64,000 nt of DNA from Rebecca billardiae RCC1528 (taxonomy: Eukaryota > Haptophyta): positions 1,240,001 through 1,304,000 of the forward strand of contig OZ251239.1 of assembly GCA_965240325.2 (NCBI GenBank), in the 5' to 3' direction. Under the pieces are notes generated by a model. That model was not told where the DNA came from. It made no database searches and saw only the letters and a program-made list of their open reading frames with translations. The position numbers were made by a program, and so were the translations under genes. Of this stretch, positions 1-15,713 are shown in pieces (the first letter of the stretch is position 1; the number at the start of each line of letters is the position of its first letter).

Positions 1-2
1 GC

Positions 3-1067
3 CGCTGCGCCACGCACAAGCTGGCCGGCATGGTCAACGTGGTCAGCCGCAGGTGCGAGCATGCCGGCTGTGATAAGCAGCCGTCCTTCGGCATGCCGGG
101 CGACACACGTGCCAGCCGCTGTGCCACGCACAAGCTTGCCGGCACGGTGGACGTGCAACACAGCAGGTGCGAGCATGCCGGCTGTGATAAGCAGCCGCAC
201 TTCGGCATGCCGGGCGACACACGCGCCAGCCGCTGCGCGACGCACAAGCTGGCCGGCATGGTCGACGTGAGGAGCCGCAGGTGCGAGCATGCTGGCTGTG
301 ACAAGCACCCGTGCTTCGGCATGCCCGGTGACACACGCCGCAGCCGCTGCGCCGTGCACAAGCTGGCTGGCATGATCAGCAAGCGCGCCTGGTTTGAGCG
401 CAAGCGGGCTGCAGCCCCTGAGCCTCAGCAGGGCGGCAGCGCAAAGCGCAGGCGCGTGCAGCGGAACGGTGGCGGCACGACTGCAGCAGCTGCCGCTGCT
501 GCCAGCTCGCAGCCTCAGCCGCAGCCACCGAGGGCCACGGCTCGTGCCGAGGCTCGCCCACCGCGTCGCCCTGACGTCGCGAGCGGCAGCGGCCCGCGCA
601 GCCGCGGCGATGGGCCGGGCAAGCGCGCGGGGCCGAGCAGGGCGCATGCAGCGCGCGCACAGCCCGCCCTGGGCAGTGCCCCGCCCGCGGACGAGCCAGG
701 CGGTGGAGGTGGCGGGGAGCACGTGGCAGATGCTCCGCTGCTCGGCCAGCTGGTCGAGCCTGCCTTGGGCACGCGGCACGCCGACGCTGCCGCCGAGCTC
801 GCTGCCGAGCGCGCCGCCACCGAGCGCATGCGCGCCGAGCTCGTGCGCGCGCGCATGCGGCTGCGTCTCGCCGAGCAGGCGGCCGACCCGTCGCACCTGC
901 GCGTGCTGCGCTTGGTCATGGAGGGCGAGGCTGAGCCCCTTGGCGCACTTCTGACGGGTGTTGATGCACGCTGTGACCCTGCGACTACACGAGATGAGAC
1001 TGAGCGCCATGCCACGCTGCACTACCTGCGCGAGCTCGAGGCGCGGGTCCGCGAGCCATCCGACTGA
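3..1067 (+). CDS. EsV-1-7 repeat protein, 5'-truncated by window edge (copy 1)
   Basis: The frame is open from base 3, so the start lies outside the window. It encodes the end of one and then three full cysteine-rich repeats with spacing C-x4-C-x16-C-x2-H-x12 (38 residues, 114 bp). This is the spacing of the EsV-1-7 repeat, known from the brown-algal IMM protein and the Ectocarpus virus EsV-1 protein; the Cys/Cys/Cys/His set suggests metal binding (inference). After the last repeat comes a basic, Pro/Ala/Gly-rich linker (about codons 120-240), then an Ala/Glu/Arg-rich helix likely to form a coiled coil, and a conserved tail ending RELEARVREP. The same tail closes copies 2 and 3 near 50.5 and 55.9 kb, and this copy is on the opposite strand to them. 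Molecular function is unknown. Confidence 0.85.
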   Translation, partial: RCATHKLAGMVNVVSRRCEHAGCDKQPSFGMPGDTRASRCATHKLAGTVDVQHSRCEHAGCDKQPHFGMPGDTRASRCATHKLAGMVDVRSRRCEHAGCDKHPCFGMPGDTRRSRCAVHKLAGMISKRAWFERKRAAAPEPQQGGSAKRRRVQRNGGGTTAAAAAAASSQPQPQPPRATARAEARPPRRPDVASGSGPRSRGDGPGKRAGPSRAHAARAQPALGSAPPADEPGGGGGGEHVADAPLLGQLVEPALGTRHADAAAELAAERAATERMRAELVRARMRLRLAEQAADPSHLRVLRLVMEGEAEPLGALLTGVDARCDPATTRDETERHATLHYLRELEARVREPSD

Positions 1068-5490
<4,423 letters not shown>

Positions 5491-5807
5491 TACCGTGATG
5501 ATACAGCAGAGAGTCAGCGCGCATCATCGTCGTCCGGACTCCGGTCTAGCTCAGACTCCGGTGACTCTAAGACGGTCCGTGATGATGAATACTATGCTGC
5601 CGTGGCACCGTCTGATGCCCGCGTGCCCGTGGGCGTGTCGCCGCGCGCTCTCCGACTGATGTCGATGATGACGCGTCCAGTGACTACGATGACTGTGAGT
5701 CATCAGCAGCAATAATTATATTGCATGCATGCTGCTGCGTAGTGCTGTCAAACTTGTCGTGGGTGGCGACTGATGCCCGGCGCCTGCAAATTGTGAACGC
5801 GCGACAC
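5491..5807. other. intergenic, nothing recognised
   Basis: Contains GATGA/CGTC-rich simple sequence around 5,500-5,700 and short AT-rich stretches. It is the 3' flank of the PC-esterase-like gene on the minus strand. Confidence 0.5.
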
Positions 5808-7172
5808 TCAAGACCGTCGTCGTCGGGCGGCCCACTCCATCATTCCTGCTGGCAGATGGTGCTCGAAGAGCGCAGCCCGTTCCGAGGCCATCGCGGCGTC
5901 GATGGCCCGCTCGGCGCCGTCCGCGGACGTCGCGGCGGCTGCGCCGCGCGTGGCGGCGGCTGCGCCTCGCGCGAGCAGTTCGTGCCGCGCCTGCCTGCCC
6001 CACAGGCCGAACGAGCCCTTGGGGCATCGCAGCCGCGCGGGCGCCGCCGTCGGCGCAGCGGAGCTCGGCCCCTGCGGGAAGAGCCCGCGCACGAGCTCGT
6101 TGTTCAGCGCGTGGTGCACGCGCGACTGCCGCGTGAAGTGCACGTCGTCAATGTACACCTGCCCGCTCGGCCTGCCAAACGTCATCGCCTCGCTGATCTC
6201 GCCCGCCTCGAAGACGGCGGCGAAGGGCGCGAAGTGGCGCAGGGCGCGCTCGTCCGTGTAGGCGGCGTGCGCCGGGCGCGCGGGCCGCGTGGTCGTCTTC
6301 CACACGACGCACGGCGCCGCGGCGCGCGCGGCGCGCGCCAGCCCGACCCAGTCAAACCCGGGCTGCTCGCGCCACAGCCCGCCCGTGTTGATCACCAGGA
6401 CGTCAGGGTGGAAGCGCGCCACCACCTCGGTGAGCGCGCTCGGCAGCCGCAGGTCCCGGCGGTACTTCTTCACGTCACGCATGTGCCCGATCACCCGCCC
6501 GCTCCACGTGGGCGGGAGCGAGCCGTACTCGCCCCGCATGTGCGTGTGCACGCCGCGTGACGCGTAGTACACCGACATCAGGCTCACGTTCACGTTACAC
6601 GCCGGCAGGTGGAAGTAACGGTTCTCCATGTTGAGCATGCGGTAGATGGGGAAGCCCGGGTGGCAGTCGCACCGCTCCTCGGGCGCGAGCTCGTGGTGCG
6701 TGCCGTGCATGTGCGCCACCTTTTCGCTCGTGAAGTTCGAGTGCCAGCGCGCCCACGTCCACTCCTCGCCGGGCACGTTCTCCGCCCGTCGGAACCACGC
6801 GTGGTCCTTGCCAAACTTGAGGCGGTACACGAGGTCGAGGTACTGGTCGCGCGTGAGGCAGTCGCCGACGAAAAAGATGCTCGTGTCGCGCGGGATGCAC
6901 GGGCAGTTTGTGCCGTCGTCCGCGTCGCAGATGCAGCACGCGCTGCCGTTCGCGAGGACGTGCGGCGTCGCGCCCCTCGGCAGAGGGTCGCCGGAAGAGG
7001 CGGCATCTACCGCGCCGAGCACGCACGCGACAAGCAGTGCGAGAGACCGGCCCTCGTGTGGCGAGCCGAGCGTGATGGGCGACGTCGCGCACCCCGTCTC
7101 CCGCCCGGCCGCGCGCGGGCACCGGCGGCTCGCGGCGAGCCGTGTGCCCGTGTCCGCCGCCATGCTGCTCAT
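5808..7172 (-). CDS. PC-esterase/TBL-like type II membrane protein
   Basis: 454 codons in one exon, ATG at 7,172 and TGA at 5,808. A hydrophobic stretch near residues 46-60 (LALLVACVLGAVDAA) should act as signal peptide or signal anchor, placing the domain in the ER/Golgi lumen or outside the cell. About residues 98-115 read IFFVGDCLTRDQYLDL, matching block I of the TBL/DUF231 and CAS1 PC-esterase family (FVGDSLSRNQ). A later DVLVINTGGLW corresponds to the family's DVLVFNTG block, and IDDVHFT near residue 341 supplies a D-x-x-H motif. Family members O-acetylate cell-wall or glycan sugars. The expected catalytic Ser of GDS is Cys105 (codon 6,858-6,860). Cys-rich segments (CCICDADDGTNC, CDCHPG) suggest disulfides. 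Substrate unknown. Confidence 0.75.
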   Translation of the reverse strand: MSSMAADTGTRLAASRRCPRAAGRETGCATSPITLGSPHEGRSLALLVACVLGAVDAASSGDPLPRGATPHVLANGSACCICDADDGTNCPCIPRDTSIFFVGDCLTRDQYLDLVYRLKFGKDHAWFRRAENVPGEEWTWARWHSNFTSEKVAHMHGTHHELAPEERCDCHPGFPIYRMLNMENRYFHLPACNVNVSLMSVYYASRGVHTHMRGEYGSLPPTWSGRVIGHMRDVKKYRRDLRLPSALTEVVARFHPDVLVINTGGLWREQPGFDWVGLARAARAAAPCVVWKTTTRPARPAHAAYTDERALRHFAPFAAVFEAGEISEAMTFGRPSGQVYIDDVHFTRQSRVHHALNNELVRGLFPQGPSSAAPTAAPARLRCPKGSFGLWGRQARHELLARGAAAATRGAAAATSADGAERAIDAAMASERAALFEHHLPAGMMEWAARRRRS

Positions 7173-8042
7173 GACGACTTCTTCGTCGCATAATTCTGCA
7201 TACTGTATGATTGATTTTCACACTTCACACTATGATCCTACCGAGTACCGTAACAGTAGCCAAGCCCTTGTAGTGCTCTAGATCTAGACCTTAAACTAAG
7301 ACTAAGTACTACAGCCGGCTGCGGCTGAGATACGACATGCGCACAGTACTGTACGGCGTACGAGATGCCAGATCGTCAGGCCACTGATGCTGAGATCAGC
7401 GGCCGGCCCAACCGAAGCGCGCCGGCGGGCACGGCCGGCGGGCGCGGGGCGGAGCCCGCCGCCAGCCGCGACGGCGTGACGCCCGGACGGGCCCGCGAGG
7501 CCCGGCGTCGCGCGGCCGGGCGCTGGCATGAGGCAGCCGCGCTGCGGTTCGCGAGTCAGCCGCGGCCGGGGCCGCGGAGCGCTGCGCTCGGGCGGCGGCA
7601 GCGAGTCGTACTGGCGTTCGGGTCGTGCGCGCGGCGCGCGGCGTGAGGATCATGCTGCACAAGGCGACGACGGGTCACTAGCTGACCGCGTCGACTAAGT
7701 TAGGTCGCTGGGGGGTGAACGGGATGAGAGAGCACACGGTCGGGTGTGCTCGAGGTCGGTGCACCTCGGCCGCGGGGGGCGGGGCGCGCTCGGGGATGGT
7801 CGGGGTGGACCATCGCCAGGCGCACGGCGCCCCCCGGGGGCGGGGCGCGCTCGGGGATGGCCGGTGTGGGCCATCGCCGAGCGCACGGCGCCCCTGGCGC
7901 GGGGGTGAGGGCCCATTCGGTCGGCAGGCGGGCGGGCGGAAGGCACTGCGGCTCGCCCGCCGGATCCTTTCCGTTGCCAAGCGGCATGCAGCAGCCGCGG
8001 CGAGCAGCGAGCAGCCCTCGGGCTCGGCAAGCGGCGGCCGGC
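7173..8042. other. intergenic, with a short tandem repeat at 7,779-7,900
   Basis: 5' flank of the PC-esterase-like gene and 3' flank of the RWP-RK gene. At about 7,779-7,900 a roughly 60-bp unit (GCGCGCTCGGGGATGG ... CATCGCC) occurs about twice in imperfect tandem. Long minus-strand frames here continue from the RWP-RK gene in the wrong frame and are not genes. Confidence 0.5.
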
Positions 8043-10078
8043 CTATGCGGCTGCCCGCGGCTGCTGCTGCAGCGCGAGCAGCTGCTCCTGTTGCTGGCGC
8101 AGCAGCGCCTGCGCATGCAGCAAGCGCGCGCTGTGGAGGAAGGCGAACTGCCCCGGCAGCCCCGCCGCCTCCGGGTGGTACCCGAGGGATGCGAGCGAGT
8201 CCGCCGGGAGCGACGCGGCCGGCGGCGCGCCGGGCTCGCCGCTGAGAGGTTGGCTCGGCGCGAAGACCGGCGCGTACTGCGCGAGCGGATCGGCCATCGG
8301 CTGCGGCGGCCGCGGCGGCGCGAGCGGCGCGGATGGCGGCGGGAGCATCGGCTGCGACTGCGTCTGCGTCTGCGTCTGCGTCTGCGGCGGCGGCCGCATC
8401 GGCTGCGACTGCGGCTGCGTGTGCGGCGGCCGTTGCAGCGGCTGCAGCGCGGGCAGCATGAGCTCGGCGCGCAACGCGGGCTGGGCGGCCGTGGGCGAGG
8501 CTCTGCCGACCGGGAGAGACTGCACGTCGCACTCCGAGTCGCCGTCGCCCGACGAGCCCTCGCCGCCCGCCACCGAGCGCTCGTACGGGTCGGTCTCCGA
8601 GTCCGAGCCGCCGGAGCCGCCGGCGGAGCCACCGGAGCCGCCGGCGGAGCCGCCGGAGCCGCCAGAGTCGCCGGGCTGCCGCTGCTGCTGCGCAAGCGTC
8701 TGCGCGGCGGGCAGGCGCGCTCGCGGCGCAGACGCAGGGCGGGGGGCACTGGGCGGTGAGGCGCAGGGCGCGTGCGCGCGGGGGGCCTTTCGAGCGCGCG
8801 GGGCTTTCGAGCGCGCGCGCGCGCGGCGTAGCGCACCAGGCGGTGGAGCTCGGCGATCTCGTTCGGCGAGGCGAGGCCCTGCGAGACGCGCAGCTGCAGC
8901 CGAACAAACGGGCGGACGACCGACTGGATCTTGCGGTACGGCCAGCGCTGCACGCCGTTGTCGCGGCACACCTTCTTGATCACGGTGGCGCACACGCCGA
9001 GCGAGCGCGCGGCGCGGGCGATCGGCTGGTCGAACTTCTTCGCGATCGTCTCGAAGGGGATCAGCTTGGGCTTGCGGCCGACGCGGCGGCGCATGGGCAC
9101 CGCCAGGGCGAGCCCGGCGGCGTCCGCGCCGAGTCGGCTGTAGCCCTGCCCGAGCGAGTCCGGTTCGGAGACGGGCGTGGCGATGGCGGGCGTGGCGAAG
9201 GCGGGCAGCGGGAGGTGGTCCGGCTCCCCGGGGCCCGGCCCTCGGAGGTTGGGCACCATCGGGATCGCCGGCGTGCGCATGCCGTCGTCGGCGCCCGGCC
9301 CGCACGCGTGGTGGCGCAGCGCGGCGCCGTGCGACGGCGCGTGCGCAAAGTCGTGAACCGCCGGCGCCGGCAGCGAGCCGTTGCCAAAGGGCGGCGTGGT
9401 GGTGGAGACGGGCAGGAACGCGGCGTACGCGTTGAGCCCGGCGGCGTGCGACGAGGCGGGCAGGCCGCCGCCGCCCGAGAGGGCGCCACCGACGCCGCCG
9501 AATGCGACTGCCGCGGAGGTCGCCGTGTGCTCGTGCGGCGCGGCGGCGCCGCAGCCGGGCCACAGGAGCGAGGAGGGCTCGGGCGGGGCGGGCGGCGGGA
9601 GGCCGGCGGAGAAGAGCTGCGCGCTCGGCGGCGCGTGGTGCTGCATCGGGTGCGGCAGCGGGTGCGGCTGGTGGAGGGACTGCGCCTGCAGCTGGTGCGT
9701 GGCAGCCAACCGGCCGCCTCCGAGCAGCTGTTGCGCGCTCAGGTCCGCCATGGCGTGCGCGTGCGCGTGCGCGTGCACGTGCGCGTGGGAGAGCGAGAGC
9801 GGCGCGAACGCGTCCGCCGGCGCCTTGCCCGGCGCCGTGTCCGACGCCTCGGGCAGCTGCTGCGAGAGCGCGTTGCAGTAGGCAGCCAGCTGCACCTTGG
9901 CCGTCACCAGCGAGTCCGTCGGCGGATGCGACGCGCCGAGGCCGCCGTGGTTGAGGCTCCACGCGCGCAACTGCTGCGCGCGCAGGCCGTGGAGGTGGGA
10001 GGCATGCGCCTGCGCCATCTCGGCGTCGAAGCCGAGCTGAGGCGCGTCGATGCCCAGGTTGTCATGGCCCAGGGACAT
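8043..10078 (-). CDS. RWP-RK domain transcription factor (2 exons)
   Basis: Predicted as complement(8043..8699, 8837..10078), 632 residues. Exon 1 (414 residues) is Ala/His/Leu/Gln-rich, then carries an RWP-RK domain at about residues 334-386: GRKPKLIPFETIAKKF, LGVCATVIKKVCR and the hallmark RWPYRK (family RWPHRK). The frame that continues past the domain becomes Arg-rich and anonymous, whereas the neighbouring frame reads a clean Ser/Gly, Gln and Pro-rich tail ending at TAG 8,043-8,045. A 137-bp intron (donor GTGCGC at 8,836, acceptor CGCAG ending at 8,700) joins them in phase 0. RWP-RK proteins bind DNA and control nitrogen responses or gamete programmes in green organisms. No PB1 domain is visible, so it is nearer the RKD type (inference). 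The tail is a likely activation region. Confidence 0.82.
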
Positions 10079-10259
10079 GGGTCGCCTGGGAGTGCGCGAG
10101 AGGGCGGCTGTGGCCCGATGTGGGTGAGCGCGATTCTTGACGGGGCTCGCTCAGATATCGTAATCTTCGGCGGCACCCACCAATTCCAGCCATATTCGTC
10201 GGTTGGCCAAGGGTTGGCTAAGATTGCCAACGCGTCGAAACGTCGGTTTTGTACAAATA

Positions 10260-10853
10260 CAGGTGGATACGGGTGATCTGGACAGTGGCCGACCCAACTC
10301 ACGCGGAGGCCTCCCTGGGAGCATTGGGGTCGAAGGGGCGCCAAGGACGGACTTCAGGGGGTCCCTGGAGTTCCGCCACAGCGCGCTTTCTGCGCTGCGG
10401 GCCCGTCTCCGCGCGTGGCGGCCGCAATGGCACTGTCCAATTAGCCCCTGGCACTGGCTGAGGCATGGGAATCGAGCTCAGAGACGCGCGCGCGGAGGGA
10501 AAGCGTGTGCAGCGGCTCAGACGGTTGCTCTGGGACCTACCCACGCCAGCGCAACCGCGCCTTGCCTCGGAGTCCGCCCTTCCTGAGTCCGCGCACGCGC
10601 CTTGCGGCTTGAAACGCTGGCGTTCGCCCTTGTGCGCGGGACTCACGAAACAAGGCGAAGGCGGCGAGAAGCGCGACCTGGCGCGTGCGCAGACGACGTC
10701 TCACGACCAGGTGAGTTCAGCGAACATCGTGCGCCGTCGTGGCGACCCGCCAGTGGGCGCTCGTGCTCGTTCGCCCACGAGCCCTCGCCACGAGGCCCGC
10801 CGCCCGCTGAGTGTCCAGATAGCCCCTGTGTCCAGTTAGCCCGTATCCACCTG
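10260..10853. mobile_element. MITE-like element with TA target duplication
   Basis: 594 bp bounded by perfect 14-bp inverted termini (CAGGTGGATACGGG / CCCGTATCCACCTG), each flanked by TA. Subterminal copies of TGTCCA(G/A)(T/A)TAGCCC occur at about 10,434, 10,812 and 10,829, and in inverted form near the left end. No transposase frame is present. The TA duplication fits a Tc1/mariner-type or PIF-like parent (inference). Confidence 0.7.
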
Positions 10854-10855
10854 TA

Positions 10856-11323
10856 CATCGATTTGCTTTGGGCGACCCCACAATCTCTCACAATCTGGGC
10901 GGTTTGTGCCGGATCGCACGAGCGGCTATAAAACGAAGCGGAAGAATTCGAGATTGATTGGATCGTTTCCCGGCCCTACTTTGGTCCCCACGCCGACACC
11001 AGATTCACATCAGCCCTATGATACAGCTAAAGCCAACCGGAAACAATGCTTTGATCGCTGTTGATCGAAGGAAAGTCCGCGCATCATCGATGAAAATGCG
11101 CGAGCTCGCCCCGAGCTGCCGATGAGGTATGAATAATGGATGTTGATTTGGGGACGTTGGAAAGCAGGCTCATCAAAACGTTTGACGTCGCAAAAACCAA
11201 TTGGTCCCGGACCAGGGATATAGTATCTCCGTGGAATCCCCCATCCAACCGACGCGAACACGTACTACGCTCGGGGCAAGGGGAGTCTCGGGGTCTCCGG
11301 ACTTCACAAAAGCCTCATCCGGA
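10856..11323. other. intergenic, nothing recognised
   Basis: Moderately AT-richer than its surroundings. This is the 3' flank of the DEMETER-like gene. Short ORFs on both strands show no family signal. Confidence 0.4.
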
Positions 11324-12595
11324 TTAGCCATCCGCGTCAGCCTGGCACCGACGCCGCGCCTCCGACGCCACCATCGCCTCGAGCACCACCTCGGCGTAGC
11401 CGCACACGCGCGCCGCCTCTGCGCGCGCGACGAGCGTCGCAAAGCAGTCGGCCGGCAGCTCGGCGGCGCGCGCGAGCCGGCGCACCTCGGCGCGGAAGGC
11501 GCCGAGCCGCGCGGGCGCGTCGGGCGTGCGCGCCGCGTCGCGCGCGGCGTGCGCGAGCGCGGGCTCGTCGCCGCGCTCGAGCTGCTGCTGCAGCGCCTGC
11601 ACGTGCTGCCAGGCTGCGACGGAGCCGCCCTTGTCCGGGTGGAGCGCCGCGCACACCTTGCGCCACACGCCGCGCCGGAGCGCAAAGTACGGCCCGCGCG
11701 CGCGCGCGTACACGTCAAAGAGCCGCTCCGCGCGCGCCAGTGAGCCCTCCAGCTCGAGCGCCGCCGCCGCGGCCGCGTCGCGCGCCGCGGCCGCGTCGGC
11801 CTCTGACGCGGCGGACGCCGCGGCTGGCGGGCCCGGCGCGCCGCGCGCGCCCGACTCGGCCGTGGCCGGCGCGGCCGAGCCGGGCGCGCCGCTCCGGCTC
11901 GGCGCGAGATCGAGATCGAGATCGAGATCGAGATCGAGATCGAGCACAGGAGGCTGCGCGCGGACGGCGCGCGCGCATGCGCGCAGCCGGGGGCGGCGCG
12001 TGAGCGCGCGCGCGCGCATCGAGCCGTGCGCGAGCGCGCGCGCCCCGTGCGCGCGCCATCCGAGCGCGGCGCGCGCGGCGCCGCCCGCGTCGCGCGTGGC
12101 GCGCGCGCGCCTGCAGCCCGCACGTGAGCGCCAGGGGCGAGGGCAGCGCGCGATATTTGAGCAGCTTGGGCGAGTCCAGGACAAGGGGCAGCAGACGCTT
12201 GTCGGCCCTGTGGGGGCGTGCGGAGGGCGTGCGCGGCGCGCGCGGCGCGAGGACGCGCGTGGGGGCGGGGTCACGCGCCTCAGCCAGAAGATTCGAACGA
12301 TCACAAGGAGACGAAGCAGTGCACACAGCACAAAGCATGCAGCAGCGCACGCAGCGCATGCCATGCATGCATACGCGCGCGCGCCGCGCGGCAGCGGGCA
12401 ACAAGCGCCCGCGCGGCAACGATGGTGTGGACGTCGGCGAGGGGAGCGCGCGGGGCGTGGGCGCGCATGCGGGACGCAGCGCCGCGCGCCGGCGTGAAGG
12501 GCGGGCGCGTGCACGCCCTGGGCGGGCGGGGCGAACACAGCCGCCCCCGGCCACGCCGCGCGCCCGCGCGCGCGCGCGCGGGCGCGCGGCCGCGC

Positions 12596-12628
<33 letters not shown>

Positions 12629-15600
12629 CCTGCGGAATCGGCGGATGCAAATGAAATCGTTGCCGAAAATGCTCGCGAGCTGCTCGGCGGAGCGGCGGCG
12701 CAGGATGCCCTCCACCGAGCGGCCGAGGTAGACGGCGCACCGCCGGCCGAGCGCGGCGCGCGGCGCCTCCACCGTGCCTCCCTCCTCATCCTGTCGCGGC
12801 ACCGCACCGCACCGCGCGGCGCGGCGCGGCGCGGCGCGGCGCGGTGGCGGGGCGGTGGCGGGGCGGTGGCGGGGCGCGGTGGCGGGGCGGCGCGCGCGTT
12901 GGCGCACACTCGCGCGCGCGCGAGCGAGCGCGCACGCGGCTTGGAGCGCTGCTGCCCCTCGCGCTCGGGGGAGGGCCGCGCCGGGCCCTGCGCCCCGCGT
13001 GCGCGCGTGTGCGCCCCGCGTGCGCGCGTGTGCGCACGGCTGGCCGGGAGGGGGCAGGGCGGGGCTGGCGCTGACGCCCCGGCTGCGCGCGGGCGGCCCC
13101 GGCTGCGCTTGCGCGCGCGTGCGAACACACACGCGGCTGGCAGGCGCCGGGTGGCGCGCCGACGCATCGGTCGGTCCGGCGACGGCGCGCGCCGGCTGAG
13201 TGGGCCTCCGGCAGGCGCGCGCGCGCATAGACCAATAAAAACAAAAGTAAACCGCCCCCAAAACCCAACAAAAGAAAACAAATGCGCACGCACCTCAAAC
13301 ACTTCGTTCGAAAAGAAATACGTCCCTCGCATCGGGAAGTTGTGCTCGAACGCGGCGAATGGCGGCGTGAGGAGACGGCCGCGCACGCTGCCGCACGGCA
13401 GGGCACGCTCCTCGAGCAGGACGGCGTGCGCGGCTGCGTGCAGCGCGCGCGGCGGCGGTGTGGGCGACGAGGCGGCGCCAGGCGGCGCGGGCGGCGCGCC
13501 GGGCGGCGCGGGCCAGGCGCTCGGCACAGGCTCGGCCGCCGCGGGCGCGCCGCGTGCCTCCGCGCCCGCGGCGGCGGCGACATCGGTGCACGACGCCGGC
13601 GGCGACGCGCGAGCGTGCTGCGCCGCGGGCGGTGGCGCGGCGAGCGGCGGCGCGGGCGTGCACTCTGCCACACTCGGCGGCAGCTCCGGCGAGGCGCGCC
13701 GCACGGCCGAGCGCGCGACGAGCCAACCCCAGCGCACCACAAACAGACCGGCGCCGTCGTCGCGGCCCGCGGCGGCGGCCGACGGCTCGGCCGCGGCGCC
13801 GTCGCGCTTCGTATCTGTCGCCGCTCCGCCAGCGGCCGCGGACGTCGCCGCCGCCGGGCGCGCCGCCGCCGCCTCCACCTCAGGCACGAGCTCAATCGTC
13901 ACCGCCGCCGCCGCCGCACCGCCGCCGCCGCCTCCGCCGCCGCCGTCGTCGTCGCGGCGGGCGCGCGCCGCCGCCGGCCGGGCGGCCGGGGCGCCGGTAC
14001 TGGTGCTGGCGCCGAGCGGCGTGCTGCCCTCGGCGGCGGCCGGCGCGCCCGGCGGATCGCGCTCGGCCGCGGCCGCCGCCTCGTACGCCAGCGCGGGCGC
14101 GCGAGGCTCGACAGCCACGCCCGCGCTCGGCGGCGCCAGGGCCGCGACGGCGGCGGCGCGGCCCGGCGGCGCGGCGGCCGCGGCGGCCGCCGCGTCGCGC
14201 GCCGCCTGCCCAACCTCTGCGTTCGCCCTCGCCGCCTTCAGGTCGTGCAGGCTGGCGAGGCGGTAGTGGCAGCCGGCGGCGAGCGGGCACTCCGCGCAGC
14301 TCGGCACCTCCGCGCACAGGATCGCGCCGTGCGTGATCATCTGCACATGCGCTCGGAACAGCAGCTCCACGATCTCGAGCTCTGTGATCTCGGCGCGCGA
14401 GATTGCGGCGGCGCTCGCGGCCGTGAGTGTCTCTTCGACGAAACTCTGGGCGCGCACCGAGTAGCGCTTGAGCGCGGGGGGCACGTCCTCGATCTCGAGG
14501 GCCGAGATCGACGTCCACGGCCCGCGCAGCCGGATCGGCTGCTGCGGCGGCGGCGGCTCGGCGGACGCGGACGCGCCGCCGCCGCCGCCGCCGCCGCCGC
14601 AGCCAAAGGGCGGCGGCGCGCCGCGCGCGGGCGCGAGCGCGCCGCGCACAGGCGACTGGAGTGAAGGGTCGGGCTCGGCGGGCTGAGCGGCCGCGCTCGT
14701 CGAGGGCGCGGCGCGCGCGGCGGTGGTGCCTGCCGGCGGCGCGTGTGGCTGGGTAGCCGGGTTGGCGTTGATGGGCGCGGCGGCGTGCGCGTGCGGCGGC
14801 GGCGGCCATGCTGGCAGCTGCGCTGCGGCGCCGCCAGCCGCCGCCTCCGCCGCCGCCTCCGCGCTCGCCTCCGCGCCCGCCTCCGCGCCCGCCTCCGCGC
14901 GCGCCTCCGGCTCGGCGTCGTCGCGCGCAGAGGCCGCCCCCGACTCCGCCGCGCGCCGCGCGAGCTCGAGTCTCGTCGCGTCGCACACGTGGTACGCCCG
15001 ATGCACTCGGCAGAACAACCGCGGCGTCGCCTCGATGGCGATGCGAGCGCTTGGCGTCGCGCGACGGAACAGCTCGGAGCCGAGGTCGCTCGCGCGGGGC
15101 AGAGGCTGGGGCGGCGCGGCGGCGGCGCGGCGCGGCTCGGCCGCGTGCGGCGCGAGTATGAGCGCGCCGCACCCCGGCGGCCCCAACGCGGTGGCGACGC
15201 CGCCGCCGTGGGCCGCGGCGGCGACGACGGCAGTGGGGAGGGCGGGGGTGGCGCACGGCGCGCTGAGCGCGGCTCCTGTGACAGACATCGGCATAGGCAC
15301 CGCTGGCGACCCGCTCGGCGGCAGCGGCGCCGCCATCGAGCAGTCGCCGCCGCCAGCCGCAGCCACGAGCGCGAACGCGCCGTCGGCCGCGCCGCCGCCG
15401 AGCCCTCCCGCCGCCGCCGAGCCCGCCGCGGGCGCGCTCGGCGCAGCCGCGACCTGGCTCACCGCCGCCGCCGCCGCCGGCGCACCGCAGTGTTCGGTGG
15501 TTGGCCTGAGCGGCGCTGGCGGCGGCCGTCGGTCCGGCGGCGGTGCGTGCCGCGCGCTGGGCGGCGCGACGCGCACGCTCGCGAGCGGCACGAACGTGCA

Positions 15601-15681
15601 TGGGTCGAATGCGACAGCCCTGCCATCGCTCAGGGCCACCAGCGCCGCGGCCGGCAGCGCGGCGGCGGCAGCCATATTGTT

Positions 15682-15713
<32 letters not shown>

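Noticed and set aside
5721-6560. 279-codon plus-strand ORF opposite the PC-esterase-like gene
   Set aside because: Low-complexity Arg/Ala sequence antisense to a domain-bearing frame.
7700-8700. Single-exon RWP-RK protein of 792 codons
   Set aside because: Beyond the RWP-RK domain that frame is anonymous and Arg-rich, while a phase-0 intron leads into a clean Gln/Pro/Ser tail in the neighbouring frame.
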